DNA of 5,836 nucleotides from Candidatus Zophobacter franzmannii (GTDB taxonomy: Bacteria > Cloacimonadota > Cloacimonadia > Cloacimonadales > JAFGVF01), in contig JAVCCX010000373.1 in the NCBI GenBank assembly GCA_030765245.1, positions 1 to 5,836 on the forward strand, written 5' to 3'. The notes below the pieces were generated by a model. The model ran no database searches. It had not been told where the DNA came from and was given only the letters and a program-made list of their open reading frames with translations. Made by a program: the position numbers and the translations under genes. Position 1 is the stretch's first letter. Each line of letters begins with the position of its first letter. Of the stretch, positions 1-5,836 are shown piece by piece.

Positions 1-96
1 CTCAAGGACAAGTACATTTAGTCCTAATTCGCCAGCATGTCCTGCAGATAAAAGCCCGGCAGCACCGCCTCCAACAACTATAAGATCATATTTCAT
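1..96 (-). CDS. FAD-dependent oxidoreductase, HI0933/YhiN-like, N-terminal fragment
   Basis: Only the first 32 codons are in the window; the gene runs off the left edge in an open frame. They read MKYDLIVVGGGAAGLL and continue to NVLVLE. This is a classic Rossmann dinucleotide-binding start: a first beta strand (DLIVV), the glycine motif G9-x-G11-x-x-G14, and an acidic residue (E32) closing the second strand, where it would bind the ribose of the FAD adenosine. The GGGAAGL form followed by an alanine-rich helix is typical of the HI0933/YhiN (BaiN-like) flavoprotein family, but 32 residues cannot exclude another FAD enzyme such as a FixC-type or succinate dehydrogenase-like protein. There is no signal peptide, so it should be cytoplasmic. 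The start is chosen because ATG (94-96) directly precedes the first strand. It overlaps the stop of the upstream peptidase gene in an ATGA, and no Shine-Dalgarno is visible, so translation is probably coupled. The flavin-fold call is firm; the family is tentative. Confidence 0.8.
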   Translation of the reverse strand, partial: MKYDLIVVGGGAAGLLSAGHAGELGLNVLVLE

Positions 97-2228
97 CTAT
101 TTATACATAGGATGTCAAAGATGAACGAATATTGAAAAGCTAACTCTTCATAGTATTGATATCTTCCTGATGCCCCTTGATGACCCGACATACTTGTTCT
201 TAGCAGGATCACATTAGAATCTGTTTTTGAGTATCTTAATTTTGCTACCCATTTTGCAGGTTCCCAGTAATTAACTCTTGGGTCATAAAATCCTGCAAGC
301 ACAAGAATGTGTGGGTAAGGTTGGGGTCTAACATTTGTATAAGGGCAATATGAACTCATGTAATCAAAGTACTTCTTCTCTTTGGGGTTTCCCCACTCCT
401 CATATTCAGAGACTGTAGCAACTAAAGTAGTATCTAACATCGTATTAATAATGTCCACAAATGGTACTTCTGCAATTGCAATTTTGCAAATGTCCGGTCG
501 TTGATTTAGAACAGCTCCAATTAACAAACCTCCAGCACTACCACCTTTAATCACCAAGTCTTCAGAAGAAGTATATTGGCTTTCTATCAACTCCTCAGCA
601 CAAGAGATAAAATCTGAGAATGTATTCTTTTTATTGAACATTTTCCCTTGTTCATACCAGGAATCACCTTTGTCTCCACCGCCCCTTACATGTGCTGTAG
701 CATAGATGAAACCTCTATTAAGTAAACTCAATCTGCTTGTAGAAAAATAGGGTGAATTTCTATCTCCATAAGCTCCATATCCCTCTAATAGAAGAGGATT
801 GGAACCATCTTGATGGAATTCAGATTTCTTATATACAAGCGATATCGGTATTTCTGTTCCATCGTTTGCAATTGCGTAAATCCTTTCAGATTTATAATCA
901 CTATGGTTGTAACCTGTTGGTATATCTTGATGTTTTCTAACTACCTTTTCCTGAGTTTCTAGGTTGTAATCATATATAATCTTAGGAGCCGTGAATGATT
1001 CATAACTGAATCTCAAGATATCTGTGTCAAAATTAGCATTTCCTGTCGTATAGAAATCATATGCAGGGTCATTGAATTTGATATAATAATCGTCCTTAGA
1101 TTCCATATTATAAACATGCATCAATGGTTGCCCATTCTTTAACTCATGCACGATCAAGTAGTCTTGGAAGAGATTAAAGTATTCAATGTAAGTATTCTTA
1201 CTCGTGGGTATAACATCTTCCCAGTTATCTTTTGTTGGGCTAAAAACAGGAGTTTTCACAATTCGATAGTTAGGAGCTGAGTCATTAGTTTGAATATAGA
1301 ACTCATCCCCTCTATGGGAGACTGAGTATTTTATGCCGGATACTTTATTTCGTAATAATCTAAATGGACTGTGGGCATCATCAGCTTCTGCATAGTATAT
1401 TTGGTCTGTAGTCTTACTGCTACTGCCGGCTATTAGGTACTTCTTACTCTTTGTCTTGTAAATCCACATATAATAGCGAGCATCCGGTTCAGATAAAATT
1501 AACTTATCCTCGCTTTGATTTGCTCCAAGAGTATGTCTGTAAATTTTGTCTGTATAGTTAAGCTCTAAGTTATCAGCAGTGTAAAACATATTGCTATTAT
1601 CGTTAGACCATTCCATAGAAGAAATTGCGTATATCGAATCCGGTAGCAACCTATCATCCTCTAGGTCTTTAATATATAGAGTGTATATCTCAGAACCAGA
1701 ATTGTCTACTGAGTATGCTAGATAGCGATGATTTGGACTCATTGCTATTGTATCAACAGAGTAGTATTCTTTACCTTCAGCAAGCTTATTTACATCTAAG
1801 AGAATCTCTTCCTCATTTTCTAATGAATCTTTCTTACGGCAATAAAGAGAGTATTCTTTCCCTTCTTCCTCTCTAAAGTAATAGAAATACTCATCAATCC
1901 TCGTTGGGATAGACATATCGTTTTGTTGCATTCGGGCAGTCATTTCATTATATAGAGTCTCTTGCATCTTCCGGGTGTGTTCCATCATTTTCCCGGCATA
2001 CACATTTTCCTCTTCGATATAGTCAATCACATCAGGATTTGATCTTTCTTTATCCTTCAACCAATGATAGGGGTCTCTAATATGGTGATTGTGGAGTCTA
2101 TAGAAGTAATCTGAGCGCTTTGCAATTGGAGGAGAGAGTTTCTTATTGAGTTTAGTGAGGTTTAAATCAATAGCTGATACTACTCCGAAAAGTAGTATCA
2201 GCCATAAAAGGGTTGTTACTTTTTTCAT
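93..2228 (-). CDS. Secreted S9 family serine peptidase, oligopeptidase B type
   Basis: 711 residues, close to the usual length of about 690 for oligopeptidase B plus a signal peptide. Residues 1-19 are a Sec-type leader (MKK, hydrophobic core, possible cleavage after VSA19), so the enzyme should act in the periplasm or outside. The HHIRDPYHWLKD segment (47-59) matches the family N-terminus. Residues about 80-440 fit the beta-propeller that restricts access to small peptides, and about 445-711 form the alpha/beta hydrolase domain. The catalytic triad is visible: S564 in GGSAGG, D649 in GFYDPRVNYWEPAKW, and H683 in SGHQGASGR. The SRLSLLNRGF, HVRGGG and EYEEWGNP signatures place it with oligopeptidase B rather than prolyl oligopeptidase. 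E608 and E610 match the acidic pair that gives P1 Arg/Lys preference in the enterobacterial enzyme, so cleavage after basic residues is expected. The Asp pair linked to P2 binding appears replaced (S492, Y494). The start codon directly follows the stop of the nuclease gene with no Shine-Dalgarno, and is supported by the signal peptide. A 12-bp hairpin lies within the leader codons. Confidence 0.93.
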   Translation of the reverse strand: MKKVTTLLWLILLFGVVSAIDLNLTKLNKKLSPPIAKRSDYFYRLHNHHIRDPYHWLKDKERSNPDVIDYIEEENVYAGKMMEHTRKMQETLYNEMTARMQQNDMSIPTRIDEYFYYFREEEGKEYSLYCRKKDSLENEEEILLDVNKLAEGKEYYSVDTIAMSPNHRYLAYSVDNSGSEIYTLYIKDLEDDRLLPDSIYAISSMEWSNDNSNMFYTADNLELNYTDKIYRHTLGANQSEDKLILSEPDARYYMWIYKTKSKKYLIAGSSSKTTDQIYYAEADDAHSPFRLLRNKVSGIKYSVSHRGDEFYIQTNDSAPNYRIVKTPVFSPTKDNWEDVIPTSKNTYIEYFNLFQDYLIVHELKNGQPLMHVYNMESKDDYYIKFNDPAYDFYTTGNANFDTDILRFSYESFTAPKIIYDYNLETQEKVVRKHQDIPTGYNHSDYKSERIYAIANDGTEIPISLVYKKSEFHQDGSNPLLLEGYGAYGDRNSPYFSTSRLSLLNRGFIYATAHVRGGGDKGDSWYEQGKMFNKKNTFSDFISCAEELIESQYTSSEDLVIKGGSAGGLLIGAVLNQRPDICKIAIAEVPFVDIINTMLDTTLVATVSEYEEWGNPKEKKYFDYMSSYCPYTNVRPQPYPHILVLAGFYDPRVNYWEPAKWVAKLRYSKTDSNVILLRTSMSGHQGASGRYQYYEELAFQYSFIFDILCINR
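2173..2202 (-). other. Perfect 12-bp inverted repeat in the peptidase signal-peptide codons
   Basis: The arms GCTGATACTACT (2173-2184) and AGTAGTATCAGC (2191-2202) are exact reverse complements, separated by a 6-base loop (CCGAAA on the plus strand, TTTCGG in the mRNA). In the peptidase message the hairpin covers nucleotides 27-56 of the coding sequence and encodes the LILLFGVVSA part of the leader. There is no T-tract after it on either strand, so it is not an ordinary intrinsic terminator. It could slow ribosomes or set translation efficiency just after the coupled start, or it could be a by-product of the hydrophobic codon pattern. The sequence symmetry is certain; any function is unproven. 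Confidence 0.6.
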
Positions 2229-4376
2229 CTATTTAACGAGAATGAGTTTCTTTGTTTGAGTTTCACTACCGTTATGTGTTTTTAAGAAATAGATACCTGA
2301 AGCCAAGTCATCTGTGGTTGACCAGTTGAAAGTATGTGAACCGGACTGTAAGCGTCCTGCATAAATCTTATTCACTAATTGACCCTTAAGATTATACACA
2401 TTCATAGAGATGTTATCAACACTCTGTTTCAAAGTAATGTCGATGTTTGCTACACTGTTGAATGGGTTAGGGTATGTTGAGATACTAATTGGGCTAACAC
2501 TTGGCTGAGTATCTTCATCATTAGAAACACCAACGAAATCATGGAAACCAAGGTATTCAAAAGTATCACTTGGATAAACATCCCATTCACCATTGTTCTG
2601 AGGATCTGAAGGTCCGGCAGTAGGTGAATCAATATGGAGTTTACGAACGAGTGTAACATTCTGAGCAAAGTTAACATCTTCCTGATATCCAATTCTGTCG
2701 AGTTCCACACCATTCTTCAACAACCGAATTTGGTCATTTCCATTGAAATTAATAACTGCATTATTAGTCATATCGCCAAGATTAGTGATATCTATCCCAG
2801 CTTCAGAGTTATAAACGATGAAGACATCGTTGAAAGCAAGGGTACCGGTAAGATCTACATCACTACTAAACTCACCACTGCCATCCGTATCTTTTTCAAG
2901 TGAATATTGTGACAAATCTACAGGCATGCCTGTTCCGTTGTAAATCTCAATCGCTTTGTTATAACTGCTTCCCTCAATATATTCGGAGATAAATAGCTCA
3001 GTAGCAAACTGAACTGATCCCATTTCAGTAGTTACAGATGCAAAGTCAGAAAAATCGCCATATGTTCCATTGTGGAAAACTCTTAGACGGAGGTAGTAGG
3101 TATGACTTGGGTAAAGACCGGTGAAGGCATAACTGCTACTATTTACGATGAGTCCCTGATAACCTGTTACATAGGATGTGAAAGCCTGATCTGTTGCCAA
3201 TTCCAGTGAATAAGAATCAACAGCTGTTGAAATATCCCAGTTAGCACTAAAACCAGATATAGTAATATTGTTAACAGCAATATTCGTAGGGGTTGGAATA
3301 TCATCATCAGTGATAGTGAGAGTGAAAGTACTTGTTGGTCCAAGTATCGGATTATTGTCACCTACAAGGTTTCTTAAGCCGAAGGCAAGACTTTCTGTTC
3401 CTTCAACATCATCATCATCAGTAATACCGATTGATACTTGCTGAGGATCAGTTGAGTTTGCAGGGAATGTTACAGTTTGAAAGTCAAAACCATTAACATC
3501 ACTAGAGTCTCCATTCATAAGATATACTTCAACAGTCGTCTGCTGGTCTGAAGGGTTCATGATTGAAAGGCTGATATTAAAGCTATTATATGCTTCCGGT
3601 ACAGTATATGTCGTCATCATATATTGAATAACTGTATCGGTTGTCGCAGTGCCCCAGATATAAGCGATGAACTCAGGGTGGTCAACAAAGGGATTACGAT
3701 TGTTCTGGTAGTTCCATATTTCATCATTTCTCAACTCTTCAGCTGCATCAACAGGATCAGCAGCTTGCCAAGCAAGAAGAGTTTCCATCATGTTAATTCC
3801 GCCTTGGGTAAGTGACTCATTGTACCTTACATTAAAGTATAACAGAGCACGAGCTAAGTCACCTTTATGTTGGTCGGCAGGCTCGAAACAGGTAGTACCG
3901 TTGATATTGGCACCTCGTTTACTAACATAGCCATTAGCATATGTGTATGTATTATCCACACTGGTAACAATGTCAAAAGGAAGATTACCTCTTGATGAGT
4001 TCACATTACTAGTAGTTGGGAAAAGGTGATGGATATCAGCTCTCTTAATAGTAGATTCACTACTACCAAACCAGCTCTGGGCAAATGTATGTTCACAATT
4101 AAGGTAGGTCTGATTGGGCATAGAACCTTGTGGGACACTATAATCCTGCCCGGTATATACACATCGAACAGTATTATTGTGATTATCAACATAACCGAAC
4201 ATCTCTTCTTTTGCACCATCATAATCTGAGTTTGTATTGGTAGAAATCAATGTCTGTAGGGCTGATTGTAAAGCGTCACCGGAAAGACCAACAACACCAT
4301 CATAGTAGCCGGGTGGCTCTGCAAATAGGAAGCCTATCGTTACGATAAGCAGGAGTAAAACAATTTTCTTGAACAT
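2229..4376 (-). CDS. Secreted endonuclease I-family nuclease with Calx-beta, FN3, lamin-tail and sorting domains
   Basis: 715 residues. Residues 1-19 are a signal peptide (MFKK, then a hydrophobic stretch ending FLFA). Residues about 25-245 are an endonuclease I (EndA/NucM/Vvn) domain, a metal-dependent beta-beta-alpha nuclease cutting DNA without strong sequence preference. Visible hallmarks are NCEHTFAQSW (93-102; H96 the expected general base, E95 a metal ligand), ADIHHLFPTTSNVNSSRGNLPF (113-134, with the conserved Asn in the VNxxRxN segment), EPADQHKGDLARALLYF (165-181) and NPFVDHPEFIAYIWG (228-242). Next come a Calx-beta-like domain (about 260-360; EGTESLAF and Asp-rich turns suggest calcium), an FN3 domain (about 363-450), a lamin-tail domain (about 457-615; LFISEYIEG, IEIYNGTG) and a YPNPFN sorting domain (634-715, ending KKLILVK). 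The ATG at 4374-4376 is preferred over an in-frame TTG at 4404-4406 because it has a well-placed GAAGAGG and directly begins the signal peptide. It is the first gene of a probable operon. It probably feeds on, or remodels, extracellular DNA. Confidence 0.93.
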   Translation of the reverse strand: MFKKIVLLLLIVTIGFLFAEPPGYYDGVVGLSGDALQSALQTLISTNTNSDYDGAKEEMFGYVDNHNNTVRCVYTGQDYSVPQGSMPNQTYLNCEHTFAQSWFGSSESTIKRADIHHLFPTTSNVNSSRGNLPFDIVTSVDNTYTYANGYVSKRGANINGTTCFEPADQHKGDLARALLYFNVRYNESLTQGGINMMETLLAWQAADPVDAAEELRNDEIWNYQNNRNPFVDHPEFIAYIWGTATTDTVIQYMMTTYTVPEAYNSFNISLSIMNPSDQQTTVEVYLMNGDSSDVNGFDFQTVTFPANSTDPQQVSIGITDDDDVEGTESLAFGLRNLVGDNNPILGPTSTFTLTITDDDIPTPTNIAVNNITISGFSANWDISTAVDSYSLELATDQAFTSYVTGYQGLIVNSSSYAFTGLYPSHTYYLRLRVFHNGTYGDFSDFASVTTEMGSVQFATELFISEYIEGSSYNKAIEIYNGTGMPVDLSQYSLEKDTDGSGEFSSDVDLTGTLAFNDVFIVYNSEAGIDITNLGDMTNNAVINFNGNDQIRLLKNGVELDRIGYQEDVNFAQNVTLVRKLHIDSPTAGPSDPQNNGEWDVYPSDTFEYLGFHDFVGVSNDEDTQPSVSPISISTYPNPFNSVANIDITLKQSVDNISMNVYNLKGQLVNKIYAGRLQSGSHTFNWSTTDDLASGIYFLKTHNGSETQTKKLILVK

Positions 4377-4381
4377 TATAA

Positions 4382-4388
4382 CCTCTTC
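4382..4388 (-). promoter_or_regulatory. Ribosome binding site of the nuclease gene
   Basis: GAAGAGG on the minus strand lies five bases (TTATA) before the ATG at 4374-4376. It decides the start: the in-frame TTG ten codons upstream has no comparable motif and would put charged residues before the signal peptide. It is the only good Shine-Dalgarno among the starts visible in this window. Confidence 0.75.
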
Positions 4389-4403
4389 ATTTTTTCTCTG
4401 CAA

Positions 4404-4432
4404 CAAGCTAAAGCAAAGCCTATTCCAGTCAA
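4404..4432 (-). promoter_or_regulatory. Possible promoter of the nuclease-peptidase-flavoprotein operon
   Basis: On the minus strand TTGACT (4427-4432) resembles a -35 box. A weak TAGCTT sits 16 bases further on (4405-4410), which would place the transcript start about 20 bases before the nuclease ATG. The same stretch contains TAGGCTTTG, one base longer than the TAnnTTTG -7 element of Bacteroidota. An AT-rich block (about 4441-4465) lies just upstream. A promoter is expected here because the previous gene ends in a terminator, but its exact position is uncertain. Confidence 0.3.
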
Positions 4433-4465
4433 CACTAAAAGTACATATAGTTATATAATATACTT

Positions 4466-4503
4466 AAAGAAAGGAACCGCACTAAATTAATAATGCGGTT
4501 CCT
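4466..4503 (-). terminator. Intrinsic terminator after the rightmost gene
   Basis: AGGAACCGCA (minus strand, 4494-4503) pairs perfectly with TGCGGTTCCT (4472-4481). Three more inner pairs, one of them G-T, extend the stem to 13 bp with a 6-base loop (TTAATT). The stem is followed on the minus strand by TTCTTT (4466-4471). It begins 23 bases after the TAG stop of the upstream gene (4527-4529), which is the expected position. On the plus strand the following bases are not a clean T-run, so it acts mainly for minus-strand transcripts. It separates the rightmost gene from the nuclease operon. Confidence 0.85.
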
Positions 4504-4526
4504 GTTAAATTTATCTGAGCTAATTA

Positions 4527-5836
4527 CTATTTAAGTAGAACAGCCTTTTTAACACCTTTATAACCATTGGAATTCATCTTAATAAAGTAAACACCACCAG
4601 CGACTGACTTGCCGTTAGTATCTTTACCATTCCATGGCTCATAATATGTTCTCGCTTCACTATAGTTTCTATTCACTAAATCCCTAACAAGTCTTCCACG
4701 GATATCGTAAACAGATATTTTTACCAAACCGGGTTCAGTAACATTGAAGGAAATTCTTGTTTCTGGATTGAATGGGTTTGGATAAATTGAGTTTAACCCG
4801 GCTACTACAGGTACTGTAGGTGGACCATCTGTATTGTTCGAATCAAGGTCAGCAATGACAGGACCAAAGAGATGAGTTTGACCGTCATTATCAACACACT
4901 CTAACCAATAATAGTATAAATAACCATTAATGGCTTCTGTATCGGTAAAACTATATGTTTTTTGAGTGCTTTGTACTGAACTAGGAGTTATTATCATAGG
5001 ACTAGCTATCCCGGAATCAATCCATTCTGAAGTTGCAGAACGATAGATGTAATAACCACTAACGCCATCTTCAGTTTCAGTTACCCAAGTAAGATTCACA
5101 TTATTAGCATCTGTAACAACGGATGTGAACAATGAAAGTTCCACAGGTAATACAGAACCATCTTCAAATTGGCCAAGAGGCCATTGTTCAACTTCGGTTA
5201 TTTTATTACCTACTGTATTATACTCACCTTGAACAATAATATCAACATCATCAACTTTCCCTAATATCAAATGTGAAGGGTCAGCAGTATCGGAAACTGA
5301 GCAGGTAAAGAATAAATAGCTCGTAGTTGATGTAATGCTTTGGGTAAAGCCTGAAAAACTCATATCTGTTGTATAACTCGTAGTTCCTAACAGAGATGCT
5401 CTGGTAGCAGAAAAAGTAGAAGAGGTACTATGCCATAATTTAAAACTGCCTGGAACAAAATCAATTGCAACAGCTGTTCCTGAATTAGCGATAGTTAAAC
5501 CTATCAAACCTGTTGATCCACTGTTCGTATGTAAATCAAGTCTGTAGAATGGGCTATCAGTACCGGTTACACTATAATTACTCTGGTAGTTTGCTAAGAG
5601 GATAGGTCTCAGGTATTTGTCGGTAAGTGTGAACCCACCGAAGTCTATAGGAGTATCGTCATCCATGGTAACATCAGTATCATTAATACTAACATTTAAA
5701 TAATCCTCTATACCTGCATCATTGCTGACTTTGGCACATAGGAAAACATATCCAAACGATGTAGTAAATGCTTGAGATAAACCACTAAAGACAATTGAGG
5801 GTCCATACGATTGCCCACCATCTAATTGGCCATCAA
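4527..5836 (-). CDS. Secreted beta-rich protein with repeated domain, FN3-like module and sorting domain; C-terminal part only
   Basis: 435 residues plus a TAG stop are visible. The frame stays open to the right edge, so the N-terminus is missing and the Met at 5664-5666 is internal. Residues are numbered here from the right edge. About 1-215 is Ser/Thr/Gly-rich beta-sandwich sequence holding two copies of a motif of the form FSG-x-x-Q...Y-x-F...VS...A (16-40 and 160-184). The segment around FKLWHSTSSTFSATRASLLG resembles the N-terminal domain associated with BNR/sialidase repeats, an assignment made from memory. Residues 229-330 (PVELSLFTSV, NLTWVTETEDGVSGYYIYRS, YYYWLECVDNDG) form the FN3-like module that often precedes sorting domains in FCB bacteria. 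After a short linker, 351-435 is the sorting domain (YPNPFNPETRISFNV, ISVYDIRGRLVRDL, ending KKAVLLK), which should direct the protein out of the cell or to its surface. No catalytic motif is visible. It could be an adhesin, a surface-layer component, or the tail of an enzyme whose active part lies outside the window. Confidence 0.85.
   Translation of the reverse strand, partial: DGQLDGGQSYGPSIVFSGLSQAFTTSFGYVFLCAKVSNDAGIEDYLNVSINDTDVTMDDDTPIDFGGFTLTDKYLRPILLANYQSNYSVTGTDSPFYRLDLHTNSGSTGLIGLTIANSGTAVAIDFVPGSFKLWHSTSSTFSATRASLLGTTSYTTDMSFSGFTQSITSTTSYLFFTCSVSDTADPSHLILGKVDDVDIIVQGEYNTVGNKITEVEQWPLGQFEDGSVLPVELSLFTSVVTDANNVNLTWVTETEDGVSGYYIYRSATSEWIDSGIASPMIITPSSVQSTQKTYSFTDTEAINGYLYYYWLECVDNDGQTHLFGPVIADLDSNNTDGPPTVPVVAGLNSIYPNPFNPETRISFNVTEPGLVKISVYDIRGRLVRDLVNRNYSEARTYYEPWNGKDTNGKSVAGGVYFIKMNSNGYKGVKKAVLLK
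5283..5357 (-). repeat. Protein-level repeat, second copy (first copy at 5715-5789)
   Basis: Residues 160-184 of the visible protein (FSGFTQSITS to SVSDTA) align without gaps to residues 16-40 (FSGLSQAFTT to KVSNDA), a period of 144 residues. Ten of 25 positions are identical, including the FSG start, Q, Y, F, VS and the final A. The downstream parts also look alike (Asp-rich VSINDTDV against GKVDDVDI). The nucleotide sequences have diverged, so this is an old domain duplication rather than a recent tandem repeat. Confidence 0.55.

Noticed and set aside
2173..2202. The peptidase leader hairpin as a terminator or attenuator
   Set aside because: Neither strand shows a T-run after the stem, so intrinsic termination is unlikely. 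It is kept as an unexplained structure.
2634..2903. 89-codon plus-strand reading frame
   Set aside because: It lies wholly antisense to the lamin-tail region of the nuclease, has no ribosome site that I can see and no recognisable motif. The other plus-strand frames (752-940, 3624-3815, 4026-4229) fail for the same reasons.
3408..3419. Short ATC (GAT) trinucleotide run
   Set aside because: It encodes four consecutive Asp residues in the acidic turn of the Calx-beta-like domain. Four units is too short to call a microsatellite, and the acidic turn explains it.
4335..4347. Short palindrome TATCGT-T-ACGATA in the nuclease signal-peptide codons
   Set aside because: With a realistic 3-base loop it leaves a 5-bp, mostly weak stem. 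It is too small to stand beside the 12-bp hairpin of the peptidase and is easily explained by chance.
4404..4406. In-frame TTG as the start of the nuclease gene, ten codons upstream of the ATG
   Set aside because: It has no ribosome site and would add charged residues before the signal peptide. The ATG at 4374-4376 has GAAGAGG five bases upstream, and that motif would otherwise sit inside the coding region.
5664..5666. Met codon as a start for the rightmost gene
   Set aside because: The frame is open from here to the right edge, and the upstream residues contain the first copy of the 144-residue repeat, so this Met is internal and the gene is cut by the window.
1..5836. A defence island, toxin-antitoxin pair or mobile element built around the nuclease
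   Set aside because: The nuclease has a signal peptide and sorting tail and so acts outside the cell. There is no immunity gene, transposase, integrase, terminal repeat or CRISPR-like array in the window.

Overview
The window is AT-rich bacterial DNA, and everything I can support as coding lies on the minus strand, so transcription runs from the right end to the left. Two of the four genes encode secreted, multidomain proteins ending in a YPNPFN-type C-terminal domain with a final basic tail (KKLILVK or KKAVLLK). That ending is the type A sorting domain of the FCB superphylum (Bacteroidota, Ignavibacteriota, Cloacimonadota, Marinimicrobia and relatives). The low GC content and the 'IYPNPFNPET' form with the 'PVELS...GYYIYRS' module suit a Cloacimonadota-like organism best. 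The phylum is an inference from protein style, since no marker gene is present.

Layout from right to left in the direction of transcription: (1) the 3' portion of a large secreted beta-rich protein of unknown function (4527 to beyond the right edge), ending at a convincing intrinsic terminator (4466-4503). (2) A 150-bp gap holding that terminator, a possible promoter and a good Shine-Dalgarno. (3) A secreted endonuclease I-family nuclease with a long tail of Calx-beta-like, fibronectin type III, lamin-tail and sorting domains (2229-4376). (4) Directly abutting it, an S9 prolyl-oligopeptidase-family enzyme of the oligopeptidase B type with a signal peptide (93-2228). (5) Overlapping that by 4 bases (ATGA), the first 32 codons of an FAD-dependent flavoprotein of the HI0933/YhiN type, which continues past the left edge.

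Genes 3 to 5 look like one operon: the junctions are 0 bp and -4 bp, and only the first gene has a recognisable ribosome binding site. The nuclease and the peptidase are both predicted to leave the cytoplasm and could together degrade extracellular DNA and peptides for nutrients. The flavoprotein has no obvious link to that job.

The items most worth a second look are a perfect 12-bp hairpin inside the signal-peptide codons of the peptidase, replacement of the acidic P2-pocket pair in that same enzyme, the domain architecture of the nuclease, and an ungapped repeat with a 144-residue period in the rightmost protein. I saw no defence system, mobile element, CRISPR array, tRNA or rRNA.
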